Below are positions 25,686 to 34,524 of a stretch of 64,000 nt of DNA, piece after piece. The DNA comes from an uncultured delta proteobacterium (GTDB lineage Bacteria; Myxococcota_A; Polyangia; Polyangiales; Polyangiaceae). A program made the position numbers and the translations under genes. Under the pieces are notes generated by a model. It did no database searches. It saw nothing but the letters and a program-made list of their open reading frames with translations, and was not told where the DNA came from. Location: the NCBI GenBank assembly GCA_903906315.1, contig CAIVJW010000127.1, positions 49,686 through 113,685 of the forward strand. Direction: 5' to 3'. Every line of letters begins with the position of its first letter. Position 1 is the stretch's first letter.

Positions 25686-25715
25686 CGCGCCGGCTCGTGG
25701 AGGCGAGCCGGCGCG
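25686..25715. terminator. bidirectional hairpin between convergent genes
   Basis: A perfect 12-bp stem (CGCGCCGGCTCG / CGAGCCGGCGCG) with a 6-nt loop starts 7 nt after the L,D-transpeptidase stop and lies 29 nt beyond the stop of the convergent aconitase-like gene. There is no T-run; GC-only hairpins are common ends in such genomes. Confidence 0.65.
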
Positions 25716-25744
25716 ACCGGACGACGGACGGCCGCCGTTCTCGG

Positions 25745-27568
25745 TCAGCGCGACGGCTTCGTCGTCGTGCGGGCGGTGCCCGCGTGCGTCCAGGCACGCT
25801 CGAGCCCGGTCGCGAGCCACGCCATCAGGACGCTCCTCTTGCCGACCGTGGCCGGAACGGTGTCGCCCCATTGCGTCGGGGCGGGTAGCGCGAGGCTGCG
25901 CTGCCCCTTCAGCGCGTCGAGCTCCGCCGCCGGCGCCGTGAACGTCGCGATGCCCTCGCTCGCGAGGGCCGAGACCGCCGTGCTGGGCACGAATGGCGCG
26001 ACGATGGCGCGCACGCCGACGAGGTCGGCCCGCTCGACCGCCGCACGCACCTCGTCGAGCGACGTCAGCACGAGCACGACGCCCGCGCCCTCCGAAACGG
26101 GCGTGGCCTTCGCGGCCTCCGCCGAGCGGCCCACGACCGGGGCGGGCCCAGCGGGGCGGGGAACGCCCTCGACGACGTCGAGCGTCAGCGGCCCCTTCCA
26201 CGAGGCTGCAGTGGGCGCCGTCGGAGCGTGTCCGCCGCTCGCCTGGTCCCCCTTCTTGTCGCGCAAGATCAGCACGTCATCGGTGGGGAGCGCACGGGGC
26301 ACGGTGACGCGAACCGGTCGCTTGAACGAACGCGGGTCGCCCACGACCCCGGTCGCCACCGCGTACGCGAGGGTCTCCGCGGACCCGACGACGAACGACG
26401 GCGCGCCCGGCCCGCGTGGCCCCGGATCCGCCGTGCGGAGCGAGAGCCCCCCTGGCGGCGGCGGATAGATCTCGCCCGTGACGAGGCGGCGGTCCGGCTC
26501 GACGATGCGCGCGCCCGTCGCGACGAGGTCCACGAGGGCCCCCGACTGCGCGAGCACCTCGAGCACCTGCCGGGACGGAGGCGCCACGAGCAGGTCGAGC
26601 CGCGAAGGGACGCGCTTCGACTTGAGCAGCTGGGCCGCGGCGAGCATGTCACGGAGCGTGACGCCCGAGTCGCCCCCGAGGACGACCTGCGCGACCGGCC
26701 TGCCCGCCAGATCCCGCACCGGCCGCACGACGCCGGCCTCGTCCATCAGCAACGGATCCACCGCCGCCAGGTCGATCGAGACGACCTCTTCGCACGGGGC
26801 GCCAGGATCGGGCACGAGCGCCCGGTGGGCCTTCGATCGGCGCTGGTCGCGGAGGAAGACCTCGGTCTTCTCGTCGCTGATGAAGAGGGCTGCGGCCGCG
26901 CCGAGTTGCGGTGCGATGCCGCACAGGACGGCGCGCTCGCCGACCGAAAGCAAGCGGGCGCTCGGGCCGGCGAACTCCAGGACGACGGGCGAGTGGTACT
27001 CGAGCTCGATGCGCCGGACGACGTCGTCGATGCCACGGCGGAGCAGCTCGAGCGCCACGTCGCGCGCGCAGACGAACGGCCGAACCCGCCCGGAGAGGTG
27101 GATCTGGACGCTGCGCGGCGGGCGAAGCCACACCGACCCGGTCGCGAGCGCGATGCCGAGCTGGCTGGCCGACACCGTGAGCGAGAGCATCCCTATGCCG
27201 CCCACCGTGGCCATGCGCGGGTCGTCGGTCAGCGCCAGCCGCGCGGGCGCGGCGAAACGCTCGAGGTGCACGGGGCCGGGAAAGCCGATCCCCGGCCGCG
27301 CGATGGGCACGGCGTGCGTCGGCAGGTCGGGCGACACGGAGCGCGGCGCCCCGAGGTCGACCTCGGCGAGCGAAGCGGCGTCCGTGACGCAGGTCCCGTC
27401 GTAGGCGACGGCCACCTCGAGCGGCGACTTCTTCATGCCGGCGGCGAGGGCCTCGGCGAGCGCGCGCGATGGAGCGCGCGACAAAATCACCTGATCGACC
27501 TTCACATGGACAAGGTCGCCGCGGAGCTGGGGATCCGCCGCGCGTCCGGCGAGGATCTTCTGGGGCAT
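25745..27568 (-). CDS. aconitase/LeuC-family protein lacking Fe-S cysteines (607 aa)
   Basis: The order of conserved blocks follows the aconitase/3-isopropylmalate dehydratase large subunit: MPQKILAGRA start, VKVDQVILSRAP, GIGFPGPVHLERF, VQIHLSGRVRP, VLGGDSGV, LLVAPPSRQVLE and SAETLAYAVATG. A C-terminal swivel-like domain follows (LVGVRAIVAPFVPS). The three cluster ligands are gone. GSCTN is GGDSG (298-302), and the PGCxxC region is PDRRLV (358-363). The GTDSHT substrate motif is LTDDPR. It is therefore predicted to have no dehydratase activity; its role is unknown. An alternative ATG lies 11 codons upstream at 27601. It is divergent from the roadblock gene. Confidence 0.85.
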   Translation of the reverse strand: MPQKILAGRAADPQLRGDLVHVKVDQVILSRAPSRALAEALAAGMKKSPLEVAVAYDGTCVTDAASLAEVDLGAPRSVSPDLPTHAVPIARPGIGFPGPVHLERFAAPARLALTDDPRMATVGGIGMLSLTVSASQLGIALATGSVWLRPPRSVQIHLSGRVRPFVCARDVALELLRRGIDDVVRRIELEYHSPVVLEFAGPSARLLSVGERAVLCGIAPQLGAAAALFISDEKTEVFLRDQRRSKAHRALVPDPGAPCEEVVSIDLAAVDPLLMDEAGVVRPVRDLAGRPVAQVVLGGDSGVTLRDMLAAAQLLKSKRVPSRLDLLVAPPSRQVLEVLAQSGALVDLVATGARIVEPDRRLVTGEIYPPPPGGLSLRTADPGPRGPGAPSFVVGSAETLAYAVATGVVGDPRSFKRPVRVTVPRALPTDDVLILRDKKGDQASGGHAPTAPTAASWKGPLTLDVVEGVPRPAGPAPVVGRSAEAAKATPVSEGAGVVLVLTSLDEVRAAVERADLVGVRAIVAPFVPSTAVSALASEGIATFTAPAAELDALKGQRSLALPAPTQWGDTVPATVGKRSVLMAWLATGLERAWTHAGTARTTTKPSR

Positions 27569-28023
27569 CGTGCGGGGGGGATCCCCGGCTCGCGCTCGCA
27601 TGGGGTTGGGCCGTCCTTCAGAGTGGAGAAGCGATCTAGGAAGCTCCCGCGGGCGCCGTCGGCGCGCCTCGCTGGTGCGCCACCGCGCTGCCGGCGTGGG
27701 CCTCGCCGAGCCGGGTTGCCGGAGCCGTATGCTGACCCGGCGCCCGGTGCGGCTCCGGCAGCGGTGGCCGCTGAGGGCTTGTCGCTGTCGAGTCCGCGGG
27801 AACGCGCTGCACGTTAGCCGCTCGCCAGGACGAGGGTCAAGCCGTGCCGTTAAGCGGGCCCGTAGGAGCGGGAATGGCTCGGCTACGGGCAGGATGCAAG
27901 AGGCAAAACGCCGCCGCATTGGCCCCGACTGCGCGCGCGTGGGCCCTCGCTCGCCGAGCGTCGCGCGCTGCCCTTCGCTGGATTGCTTTACCCCGACCGC
28001 CTGGTTTCGCTAGTCTCCCGCCC
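27569..28023. other. 455-bp divergent intergenic region
   Basis: This lies between the aconitase-like gene (minus) and the roadblock gene (plus). The only element I can support is the promoter-like pair at 27987-28016 before the roadblock gene. No RNA gene or repeat is recognised, and ORFs crossing it look like composition artefacts. Confidence 0.5.
27987..28016 (+). promoter_or_regulatory. putative promoter of the roadblock gene
   Basis: TTTACC, an 18-bp spacer and TAGTCT end exactly 7 nt before ATG 28024. Transcription would begin at or next to the start codon, implying a leaderless mRNA. The -10-to-start spacing equals that at 57119, 59006 and 63400. Confidence 0.5.
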
Positions 28024-28383
28024 ATGTTCCAGGCCGTGCTCAAGGAGGTCGTCGAGAACACCGAAGGTGGGCTCGCGACCCTGCTGATGGACTTCGAGGG
28101 CATCGCCGTCGACAGCTACTCGAAGCCGGGGGCGCCGTTCGACATCACGACGATCGGCGCCGAGCTCAGCGTCGTGCTGAAGTCGATCCAGCGCGCGGCC
28201 GAGATGCTCGACGCGGGCGCGATGGGTGAGGTCGCGATCCAGTCCGAGAAGGTCACGACGCTCATTCGCGTGATCAACGCCTCGTACTTCATCGCCTTCT
28301 CGATGACCCCGGACGCCAACCTAGGGAAGGCGCGCTACCTGCTTCGCACCCGGGCGCCGGAGTTTCTCAAGGAGCTGGCCTGA
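28024..28383 (+). CDS. Roadblock/LC7-domain protein (119 aa)
   Basis: This small single-domain protein has the Roadblock/LC7 pattern: an N-terminal helix, then EGGLATLLMDFEGIAVDSY, a central dimer helix (IGAELSVVLKSIQRAAEML), and strands GEVAIQSEKVTTLIRVI and YFIAFSMTP. This fold is used by MglB-type regulators of small Ras-like GTPases in myxobacterial polarity control. No GTPase gene is adjacent, so the partner is unknown. ATG 28024 is preferred over upstream in-frame starts because homology begins there and a promoter-like element ends 7 nt upstream. The aroQ gene follows 8 bp later, suggesting co-transcription. Confidence 0.88.
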   Translation: MFQAVLKEVVENTEGGLATLLMDFEGIAVDSYSKPGAPFDITTIGAELSVVLKSIQRAAEMLDAGAMGEVAIQSEKVTTLIRVINASYFIAFSMTPDANLGKARYLLRTRAPEFLKELA

Positions 28384-28391
28384 GGGGCGAA

Positions 28392-28844
28392 GTGGTCGCG
28401 CGTCGCGTCCTGGTCGCGTCGGGGCCGAACCTCGATCGCCTCGGCACGCGCGAGCCCGAGGTGTACGGGACGCGGACGCTCGACGATGTCCACCGCGGCG
28501 TGGCCGACGCCGCCCGCGAGCGGGGCGTCGAGGCCGTCTGCCGCCAGTCGAATCACGAAGGCGACCTCGTCGGCTGGATCGGCCGCGCGAAGGACGACGG
28601 GTTCGTCGGAATCGTGCTCAATGCCGGCGCCTACACGCACACCTCGATCGCGATCTTCGACGCGATCAAGGCGAGCGGGGTCCCGACCGTCGAGGTGCAC
28701 CTGTCGAACCCCGACGCGCGCGAGGCCTTTCGTCGCCGCTCGCGCATCGCGCCGGCGTGTGTCGGGCGCGTCGCGGGCTTCGGCGCCGCCTCCTATGTCC
28801 TCGGTTTGTACGGGTTGCTTTCGTCGTTGGACGAAAGTCGTTGA
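28392..28844 (+). CDS. aroQ: type II 3-dehydroquinate dehydratase
   Basis: It converts 3-dehydroquinate to 3-dehydroshikimate in the shikimate pathway, in the cytoplasm. Family motifs are in order: GPNLDRLGTREPEVYG (R20, catalytic Y25), SNHEGDLV, NAGAYTHTSIAI (N77) and VEVHLSN (H103). The length of 150 residues is normal. The usual GPNLN is GPNLD here, a minor variant. The start is GTG 28392, with AGGGG just upstream inside the stop region of the roadblock gene. The gene is followed by accB and accC, an aroQ-accB-accC order found in many bacteria. Confidence 0.95.
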   Translation: MVARRVLVASGPNLDRLGTREPEVYGTRTLDDVHRGVADAARERGVEAVCRQSNHEGDLVGWIGRAKDDGFVGIVLNAGAYTHTSIAIFDAIKASGVPTVEVHLSNPDAREAFRRRSRIAPACVGRVAGFGAASYVLGLYGLLSSLDESR

Positions 28845-28918
28845 AGGACAGGCGGCTCTCTGGTTGAAAGGGGAGCCCACGAGCCGGCCCCCGTTCGGCA
28901 GGCCGCGAGGCGGGACGG

Positions 28919-29395
<477 letters not shown>

Positions 29396-29447
29396 AGCGC
29401 GGAGCGGCGCGCCCGTCGCGCTTCCGCGCCAGAGACCGGATCCCCCC

Positions 29448-30800
29448 ATGGCAGCCTTCGGCAAGATCCTCATCGCCAACCGAGGCGAGATCGCCATGCG
29501 CGTGCTGCGCGCGTGTCGAGGCCTCGGCATCCGCACCGTGGCCATCCACTCGGAGGCCGACGCGAACGCGCTGCACGTCCGGTTCGCCGACGAGGCCGTG
29601 TGCGTCGGGCCGGCCGACGCGGGGAAGAGCTACCTCAACATCCCGGCGATCATCGCAGCCGCCGAGATCACGGGCGCGGAGGCCATCCACCCGGGGTACG
29701 GCTTCCTGTCGGAGAACGCGAAGTTCGCCGAGCTCTGCGGCAAGTGCGGCATCACCTTCATCGGCCCGACGCCGGAGGCGATGCGCCTCTGGGGCGACAA
29801 GGTCTCGTCGCGCGCGGTCGCGCACCGATACGGCCTGCCGCTGCTGCCCGGCACCGGCGTCCTTCGCGACGCCGACCACGCCGTCGAGGAGGCGCGCCGC
29901 ATCGGCTACCCGGTCATCATCAAGGCGTCCGGCGGCGGTGGCGGCCGCGGCATGCGCATCGTGCGCGAGGAGGCCGATCTCGCGCGCAACTTCCAGACTG
30001 CGCAGCACGAGGCGCAGACGGGGTTCAAGAACCCGGACGTCTACCTCGAGCGGTTCGTCGAGGAGCCGCGCCACATCGAGTTCCAGGTCCTCGCCGACGC
30101 GCACGGCGGCGTGTGGACGCTCGGCGAGCGCGAGTGCTCGCTGCAGCGTCGCCACCAGAAGGTCATGGAGGAGTCGCCCAGCCCGGCGATGGACAACGCG
30201 AAGCGGAACGTCATGGGCGACGTGATCCGCAGGGCGATCCGCGAGACGGGCTACACGACGCTCGGCACGCTCGAGTTCCTGATGGATGAGGGCGGCGAGC
30301 TCTACTTCATGGAGATGAACACGCGCGTGCAGGTCGAGCACCCGGTCACCGAGATGGTGACGGGCGTCGACCTCGTCGAGCAGCAGATCCTCGTCGCCTC
30401 CGGCGCGCGCGTCTCGCTCCCCGACACGCGCCCGTGGAGCTTCCGCGGGCACTCGATCGAGTGCCGCATCAACGCCGAGGATCCCCGCACGTTCGCGCCG
30501 TGGCCCGGCCTCATCACCGAGTACCATCCCCCGGGCGGCGGCGGCGTCCGCGTCGACTCCGGCGTGTACGGCGGCTGGCGCGTGCCGAGCTGCTACGACG
30601 CGCTCATCGCGAAGGTGATCGTGCATGCGCCCACGCGCCCCGAGGCGATCGCGAAGATGCGGTGCGCGCTCGACGAGTTCATCATCGGCGGTATCCGCAC
30701 GAATATTCCGCTCCACCAGGCGTTGCTGCGCGAGCCCGACGTCATCGAGGGGCGGATGTCCACGCGCACGATCGAGCACCTGGTCTCCCGCGGGTTCTGA
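29448..30800 (+). CDS. accC: biotin carboxylase subunit of acetyl-CoA carboxylase
   Basis: This ATP-grasp enzyme carboxylates biotin on AccB using ATP and bicarbonate. It shows KILIANRGEIAMRV at the N-terminus, HPGYGFLSEN, the glycine-rich ATP loop KASGGGGGRGM (K159, 162-168), HIEFQVLAD, ERECSLQRRHQKV and EMNTRVQVEHPVTE. The length of 450 residues is typical. ATG 29448 matches the family start (MAAFGKILIANRGE). It is co-oriented with accB and aroQ and probably in the same operon. No carboxyltransferase genes are in the window. Some actinobacterial-type acyl-CoA carboxylases fuse these parts, which is not the case here. Confidence 0.97.
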   Translation: MAAFGKILIANRGEIAMRVLRACRGLGIRTVAIHSEADANALHVRFADEAVCVGPADAGKSYLNIPAIIAAAEITGAEAIHPGYGFLSENAKFAELCGKCGITFIGPTPEAMRLWGDKVSSRAVAHRYGLPLLPGTGVLRDADHAVEEARRIGYPVIIKASGGGGGRGMRIVREEADLARNFQTAQHEAQTGFKNPDVYLERFVEEPRHIEFQVLADAHGGVWTLGERECSLQRRHQKVMEESPSPAMDNAKRNVMGDVIRRAIRETGYTTLGTLEFLMDEGGELYFMEMNTRVQVEHPVTEMVTGVDLVEQQILVASGARVSLPDTRPWSFRGHSIECRINAEDPRTFAPWPGLITEYHPPGGGGVRVDSGVYGGWRVPSCYDALIAKVIVHAPTRPEAIAKMRCALDEFIIGGIRTNIPLHQALLREPDVIEGRMSTRTIEHLVSRGF

Positions 30801-31042
30801 CCGGGCGCGGCGCCGCCACCGGGAGGCGCGCCCCTGACACGGCCGGCGCGGACCCGACGGCCCGCGGGACAGCGGGCGCCGCCGTGCGCCGGCCTTCGCG
30901 CGAATGGCCGCGTCGCGCGTGTTGCGGAGCTGCGCTCTGCGGGACGCGAGGTCGGGCTCGATCCGGATCCGGCGCGTGCGTCCACCGACCGGCCTCGACC
31001 GGCTTCTCGCCAAGCGCCCGGATCTGCTACGAGTCCGAGCCC

Positions 31043-32074
31043 ATGCACCCGCTCGCCCAGAAGGTGATCGATCGCGACACACGAGCGACCGCGCGCGTTT
31101 GCCGCCTCGTGGACGACCGCGTCGGCGACCACGCCACGATCCTGAAGGACCTCTTCCCGCACACCGGGCGCGCCTGGACGCTCGGCATCACCGGCAACCC
31201 GGGCGCGGGCAAGAGCACGCTGACGGACCGCCTGATCGCCGCCTACCGCGCGCAGGGCAAGCGCGTCGCCGTGGTGGCGATCGACCCGACGAGCCCCTTC
31301 ACGGGCGGCGCGATCCTCGGCGACCGCATCCGCATGCAGGACCACTTCAGCGACCCGGACGTCTTCATCCGCTCGCTCGCGACGCGCGGCGCGCTCGGTG
31401 GGCTCAGCCGGTCGGCGACGGACATCGTCCGCGTGTTCGACGCTTGGGGCGCCGACGTGGTCCTCGTCGAGACGGTGGGCGTCGGCCAGGACGAGCTCGA
31501 GATCACGCGCACGGCCCACACGACGCTGGTCGTCGTCGCGCCGGGCATGGGCGACGACGTGCAGGCGATCAAGGCCGGCATCTTCGAGTGCGCCGACGTG
31601 TTCGCCGTGAACAAGGCCGACCGCGACGGCGCGGACGGCACGATGCGCGACCTCGAGCTGATGATCGCCCTCGGCGGAGAGGTGACGAGGTCGGGCGGCC
31701 ACTCGCTCGGCCATGCGGCGGGCTCGCTCGACCTTGGTCGGCAGGAGGTCAGCCACGCCGAGGGGCCCTGGCTGCCGGTCATCCAGCGCACCGTCTCGAC
31801 GCGCAACCAGGGCGTCGCGGATCTCGTCGTCCAGCTGGATCGCCACCGCGTCTGGATGAGCGACACCGCGCTCGGCCGCCAGCGTCGCGAGGCCCGCCTG
31901 CGCGACGCGATGCATGTGCAGCTCCGCGACGCGCTCGTCGACGCCGCGCTCGTCACGCTGGGCCCCTCGCTCGACGAGGCCGTCCGCGCCGTCTCGCGCC
32001 GCGAGATCGACCCGTACACGGCGTCCGAGCGGCTGATCGAGGCCTTCCGGAGCGCCTCGCCCACGCGCGCGTGA
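31043..32074 (+). CDS. meaB: MeaB/ArgK-family G3E GTPase, methylmalonyl-CoA mutase chaperone
   Basis: MeaB protects and gates cofactor loading of methylmalonyl-CoA mutase. The P-loop GNPGAGKS is at residues 51-58. DPTSPFTGGAILGDRIRM, VETVGVGQDE and the base-specifying NKAD are all in family positions. The 343-residue length is normal. The mutase large subunit is encoded 12 kb away at 44015-45697, so the pair is split. ATG 31043 has a TACGAG hexamer ending 9 nt upstream. The stop lies 9 bp from the stop of the convergent Cys-rich lipoprotein gene. Confidence 0.94.
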   Translation: MHPLAQKVIDRDTRATARVCRLVDDRVGDHATILKDLFPHTGRAWTLGITGNPGAGKSTLTDRLIAAYRAQGKRVAVVAIDPTSPFTGGAILGDRIRMQDHFSDPDVFIRSLATRGALGGLSRSATDIVRVFDAWGADVVLVETVGVGQDELEITRTAHTTLVVVAPGMGDDVQAIKAGIFECADVFAVNKADRDGADGTMRDLELMIALGGEVTRSGGHSLGHAAGSLDLGRQEVSHAEGPWLPVIQRTVSTRNQGVADLVVQLDRHRVWMSDTALGRQRREARLRDAMHVQLRDALVDAALVTLGPSLDEAVRAVSRREIDPYTASERLIEAFRSASPTRA

Positions 32075-32083
32075 GCGCTGCGC

Positions 32084-32976
32084 CTACGAGCAGGCGCCGG
32101 CGGTGCAGACCCCGCTCTTGCAGTCTCCGCCGACGAGGCAGCCCTTGGCGGCTGCGCACTTGCTCTGGCAGGCCCCGCCGCAGTCGACGTCGGTCTCCTG
32201 GCCGTTCTTCGCGAAGTCGTAACACCCGGGGACGGCGCACGAGTTGAACTTGCAGACGCCGCTCTGGCAGTCGGCGGGGAGGGTGCAGCCCGCGCCGTCA
32301 GGGCACGCCGGGCAAGCGCCGCCACCGCAGTCGACGTACGTCTCGCCACCGTTCTTCGCGCCGTCGTTGCAGGTCGGCCCCTGGCACGTCGTCGGGTTGC
32401 CGGCGCCGCCGCAGGATTGCGTGGCGCAGTCGTCACCGACCTTGCAGACCTGACCGACCGCGCACGCAGGGCACTGCAGGCCGCCGCAGTCGAGGTCCGT
32501 CTCCTGGCCGTCGAGCAGGCCGTCCGTGCACGTCGGCAGGCACACGTTCCCGCCCGGGGCGCACTGGCCGCCCTTGCAGTCGACGTCCTGCTTGCAGCTC
32601 CCGCCGAGCCCGCACTTGTTCGGGCACGCCCCGCCGCAGTCCACGTCCGTCTCGCTGCCGTTCTTCACGCCGTCGCCGCAATCGGGCGCGACGCAGACGC
32701 CGCCCGTGCACACGCTCGTCGAGCAGTCGCTCTTCGACTTGCACGCCTGACCGGGGCCGCAACCGGGCCCGCAGAGGCCGCCGCAGTCGACGTCGCTCTC
32801 GGTGCCGTTCTTCTGCTTGTCCTGGCACGAGGACGGCAGGCACTTCTTGCCCACGCAGAGGCCGCTCCCGCAGTCGACGTCGGCGTCGCACGCCGCCGCG
32901 ATCGCGCACTTGAGCGGGCACAGGCCGCCGCAGTCCACGTCGGTCTCGGTGCCGTTCTCGAGACCATCGCCGCAAT
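32084..32976 (-). repeat. six tandem coding repeats of about 147-150 bp
   Basis: This is the DNA encoding the six [17 protein letters not shown] units of the lipoprotein. The core GTCGACTGCGG-type string recurs roughly every 150 bp. Units differ enough that they look old, not recently expanded. Confidence 0.8.
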
Positions 32977-33619
32977 AGGGCGGGGCGCACTGGTTGATCT
33001 GGCACGCGCCGCTCGGGCAGTCCTTGGCGTCGAGGCACTGCACGCAGTGCCCGGTCGCGTCGCACTGCGTGCCGCCGTTCTCGTTGCACGCGGCGCCCGG
33101 TTTCTGGAACGGGTTCGAGGGCACGCCTTGCGTGCACACGTCCGCCGTGCACGGGTTCGCGTCGACCGGGACGTTCGCGTCGTCGTCGGCGATCATCAGC
33201 GCGCCGGCGCCGTCGCACACGACCTTGCGGCAAGTGTCCTTCGGCTGCGGGCCTGCGAGCGTGCCCGCGGGCGCGTGGGAGATGCCGCACGCGCCATTGA
33301 TGCATGTGCGTGCCTGGCAGTCGGTGTCCTGGCCCGGACACTCCTTCGGGCTCGCGCAGCCGCCGACGACCCCGCCCGCGCCGCCGTGTCCGGCCGCTCC
33401 CGTCGCGCCGCCCGCGCCGCCCTGGCTGTTCGCACCGCCTTGGCCCCCCGCTCCGCCGGAGGCTTGCGTGATCGTCGACCCGCCCGTGGACGACGTGCCG
33501 CTGACGGGGCGCTCGATTACGGGCTCCGAGGCGCAGGCGAGGAGGGGGGCCGTGCACGCGGCGACGAGCCACGCGCGCAGCGGGGTGGGGGACAGCTCGC
33601 GGGGGGAGGTGCGGCGCAT
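32084..33619 (-). CDS. Cys-rich repeat lipoprotein (511 aa)
   Basis: The signal peptide ends in a lipobox (PLLAC, C29), followed by a Gly/Ala-rich linker ([14 protein letters not shown]). A first Cys-rich part (about 80-210) is followed by six consecutive units of about 48-50 residues of the form [19 protein letters not shown], each closing with a DCxSGxC-type knot. Each unit holds eight or more cysteines. I infer a disulfide-rich, rigid outer-surface stalk or adhesin, as in other myxobacterial Cys-rich repeat proteins; the acidic loops might bind calcium, which is unproven. It is convergent with meaB. Confidence 0.9.
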   Translation of the reverse strand: MRRTSPRELSPTPLRAWLVAACTAPLLACASEPVIERPVSGTSSTGGSTITQASGGAGGQGGANSQGGAGGATGAAGHGGAGGVVGGCASPKECPGQDTDCQARTCINGACGISHAPAGTLAGPQPKDTCRKVVCDGAGALMIADDDANVPVDANPCTADVCTQGVPSNPFQKPGAACNENGGTQCDATGHCVQCLDAKDCPSGACQINQCAPPYCGDGLENGTETDVDCGGLCPLKCAIAAACDADVDCGSGLCVGKKCLPSSCQDKQKNGTESDVDCGGLCGPGCGPGQACKSKSDCSTSVCTGGVCVAPDCGDGVKNGSETDVDCGGACPNKCGLGGSCKQDVDCKGGQCAPGGNVCLPTCTDGLLDGQETDLDCGGLQCPACAVGQVCKVGDDCATQSCGGAGNPTTCQGPTCNDGAKNGGETYVDCGGGACPACPDGAGCTLPADCQSGVCKFNSCAVPGCYDFAKNGQETDVDCGGACQSKCAAAKGCLVGGDCKSGVCTAGACS

Positions 33620-33695
33620 GGGGGTCACCGGGAAATAGACCGCGAAAGGGTCGCTCGCGCAAACCGCAGCCCGTCCCGGGCCTCTCTGCGACCGC

Positions 33696-34511
33696 TCAGC
33701 GCTTGCTTCGGGCCGCGGGGGCGACGCGGCCGGCGGCCTTCGCGACCGTCGTCGTGGCCTTCCTCGCGGCCGCGTTCGTCGTGGGCCCCGGCGCGGCCGT
33801 GGAGCGCGCCCGCGGCGCCTTGCGCCCCACGGAATCGGCGTGGAAAGCGCTGGGGCAGCGATCGGACACGCCGCACGCCGCGCAGGCCGGCTTCCGCGCG
33901 AAGCAGACGCGCCGGCCATGGAAGATCAGCGTGTGCGAGAGCAGGTCCCAGTCGCCGCGCGGAAAGAGCGCGCACAGGTCCCGCTCGATCTCGGGCGGCT
34001 CCGTGTGGCGGGTCCAGCCGAGGCGCTGCGAGAGCCGCTGGACGTGGGTGTCGACGACGACGCCCTCGGGCGCACCGAAGGCGACGCCGAGCACCACGTT
34101 CGCGGTCTTGCGCCCGACGCCGGGCAGCGCGACGAGCTCGGCCAGCGTCCGCGGGACCTCGCCCCCGTGGCGCTCGACGAGGAGCCGCGCGAGGCCGACG
34201 AGGTTCTTGCCCTTCTGGTTGTACATCCCGAGGCCGAGCGACTGCAGCTGCGCGGCGGCCTCCTCCGGCGAGGCGGTCGCCAGGCTGCTCGCGTCGGGCC
34301 ACCGCTCGAACAGCCGCGGAGTGACGCGGTTCACCAGGACGTCGGTCGTCTGGGCCGAAAGCACGGTCGCGATGAGCAGCTGGAACGGCGAGCCGTGATC
34401 GAGCTCGCAGTGCGCATCGGGGTGCACGCGCCGCAGCTCGGCGACCGTCGCGCGCGGGGTCGAGTCGCCCGCGGCAGCCGCCGCGCGCGTCCCGCCCTGC
34501 TTCGAGCTCAT
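33696..34511 (-). CDS. nth: endonuclease III, base-excision repair DNA glycosylase/AP lyase
   Basis: It removes oxidised pyrimidines from DNA and cleaves the abasic site. The helix-hairpin-helix is [12 protein letters not shown] with catalytic K135. The catalytic Asp is D154 in [10 protein letters not shown]. The [4Fe-4S] ligands C203, C210, C213 and C219 have exactly the C-x6-C-x2-C-x5-C spacing. Homology ends near residue 222. A basic Ala/Lys/Arg/Thr-rich tail of about 50 residues follows and is absent from E. coli Nth; it may add DNA affinity. The start ATG 34511 lies 13 bp after the stop of the upstream Fic-like gene, so the two are probably co-transcribed. Confidence 0.96.
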   Translation of the reverse strand: MSSKQGGTRAAAAAGDSTPRATVAELRRVHPDAHCELDHGSPFQLLIATVLSAQTTDVLVNRVTPRLFERWPDASSLATASPEEAAAQLQSLGLGMYNQKGKNLVGLARLLVERHGGEVPRTLAELVALPGVGRKTANVVLGVAFGAPEGVVVDTHVQRLSQRLGWTRHTEPPEIERDLCALFPRGDWDLLSHTLIFHGRRVCFARKPACAACGVSDRCPSAFHADSVGRKAPRARSTAAPGPTTNAAARKATTTVAKAAGRVAPAARSKR

Positions 34512-34524
34512 CGTCGGGCCGCTC

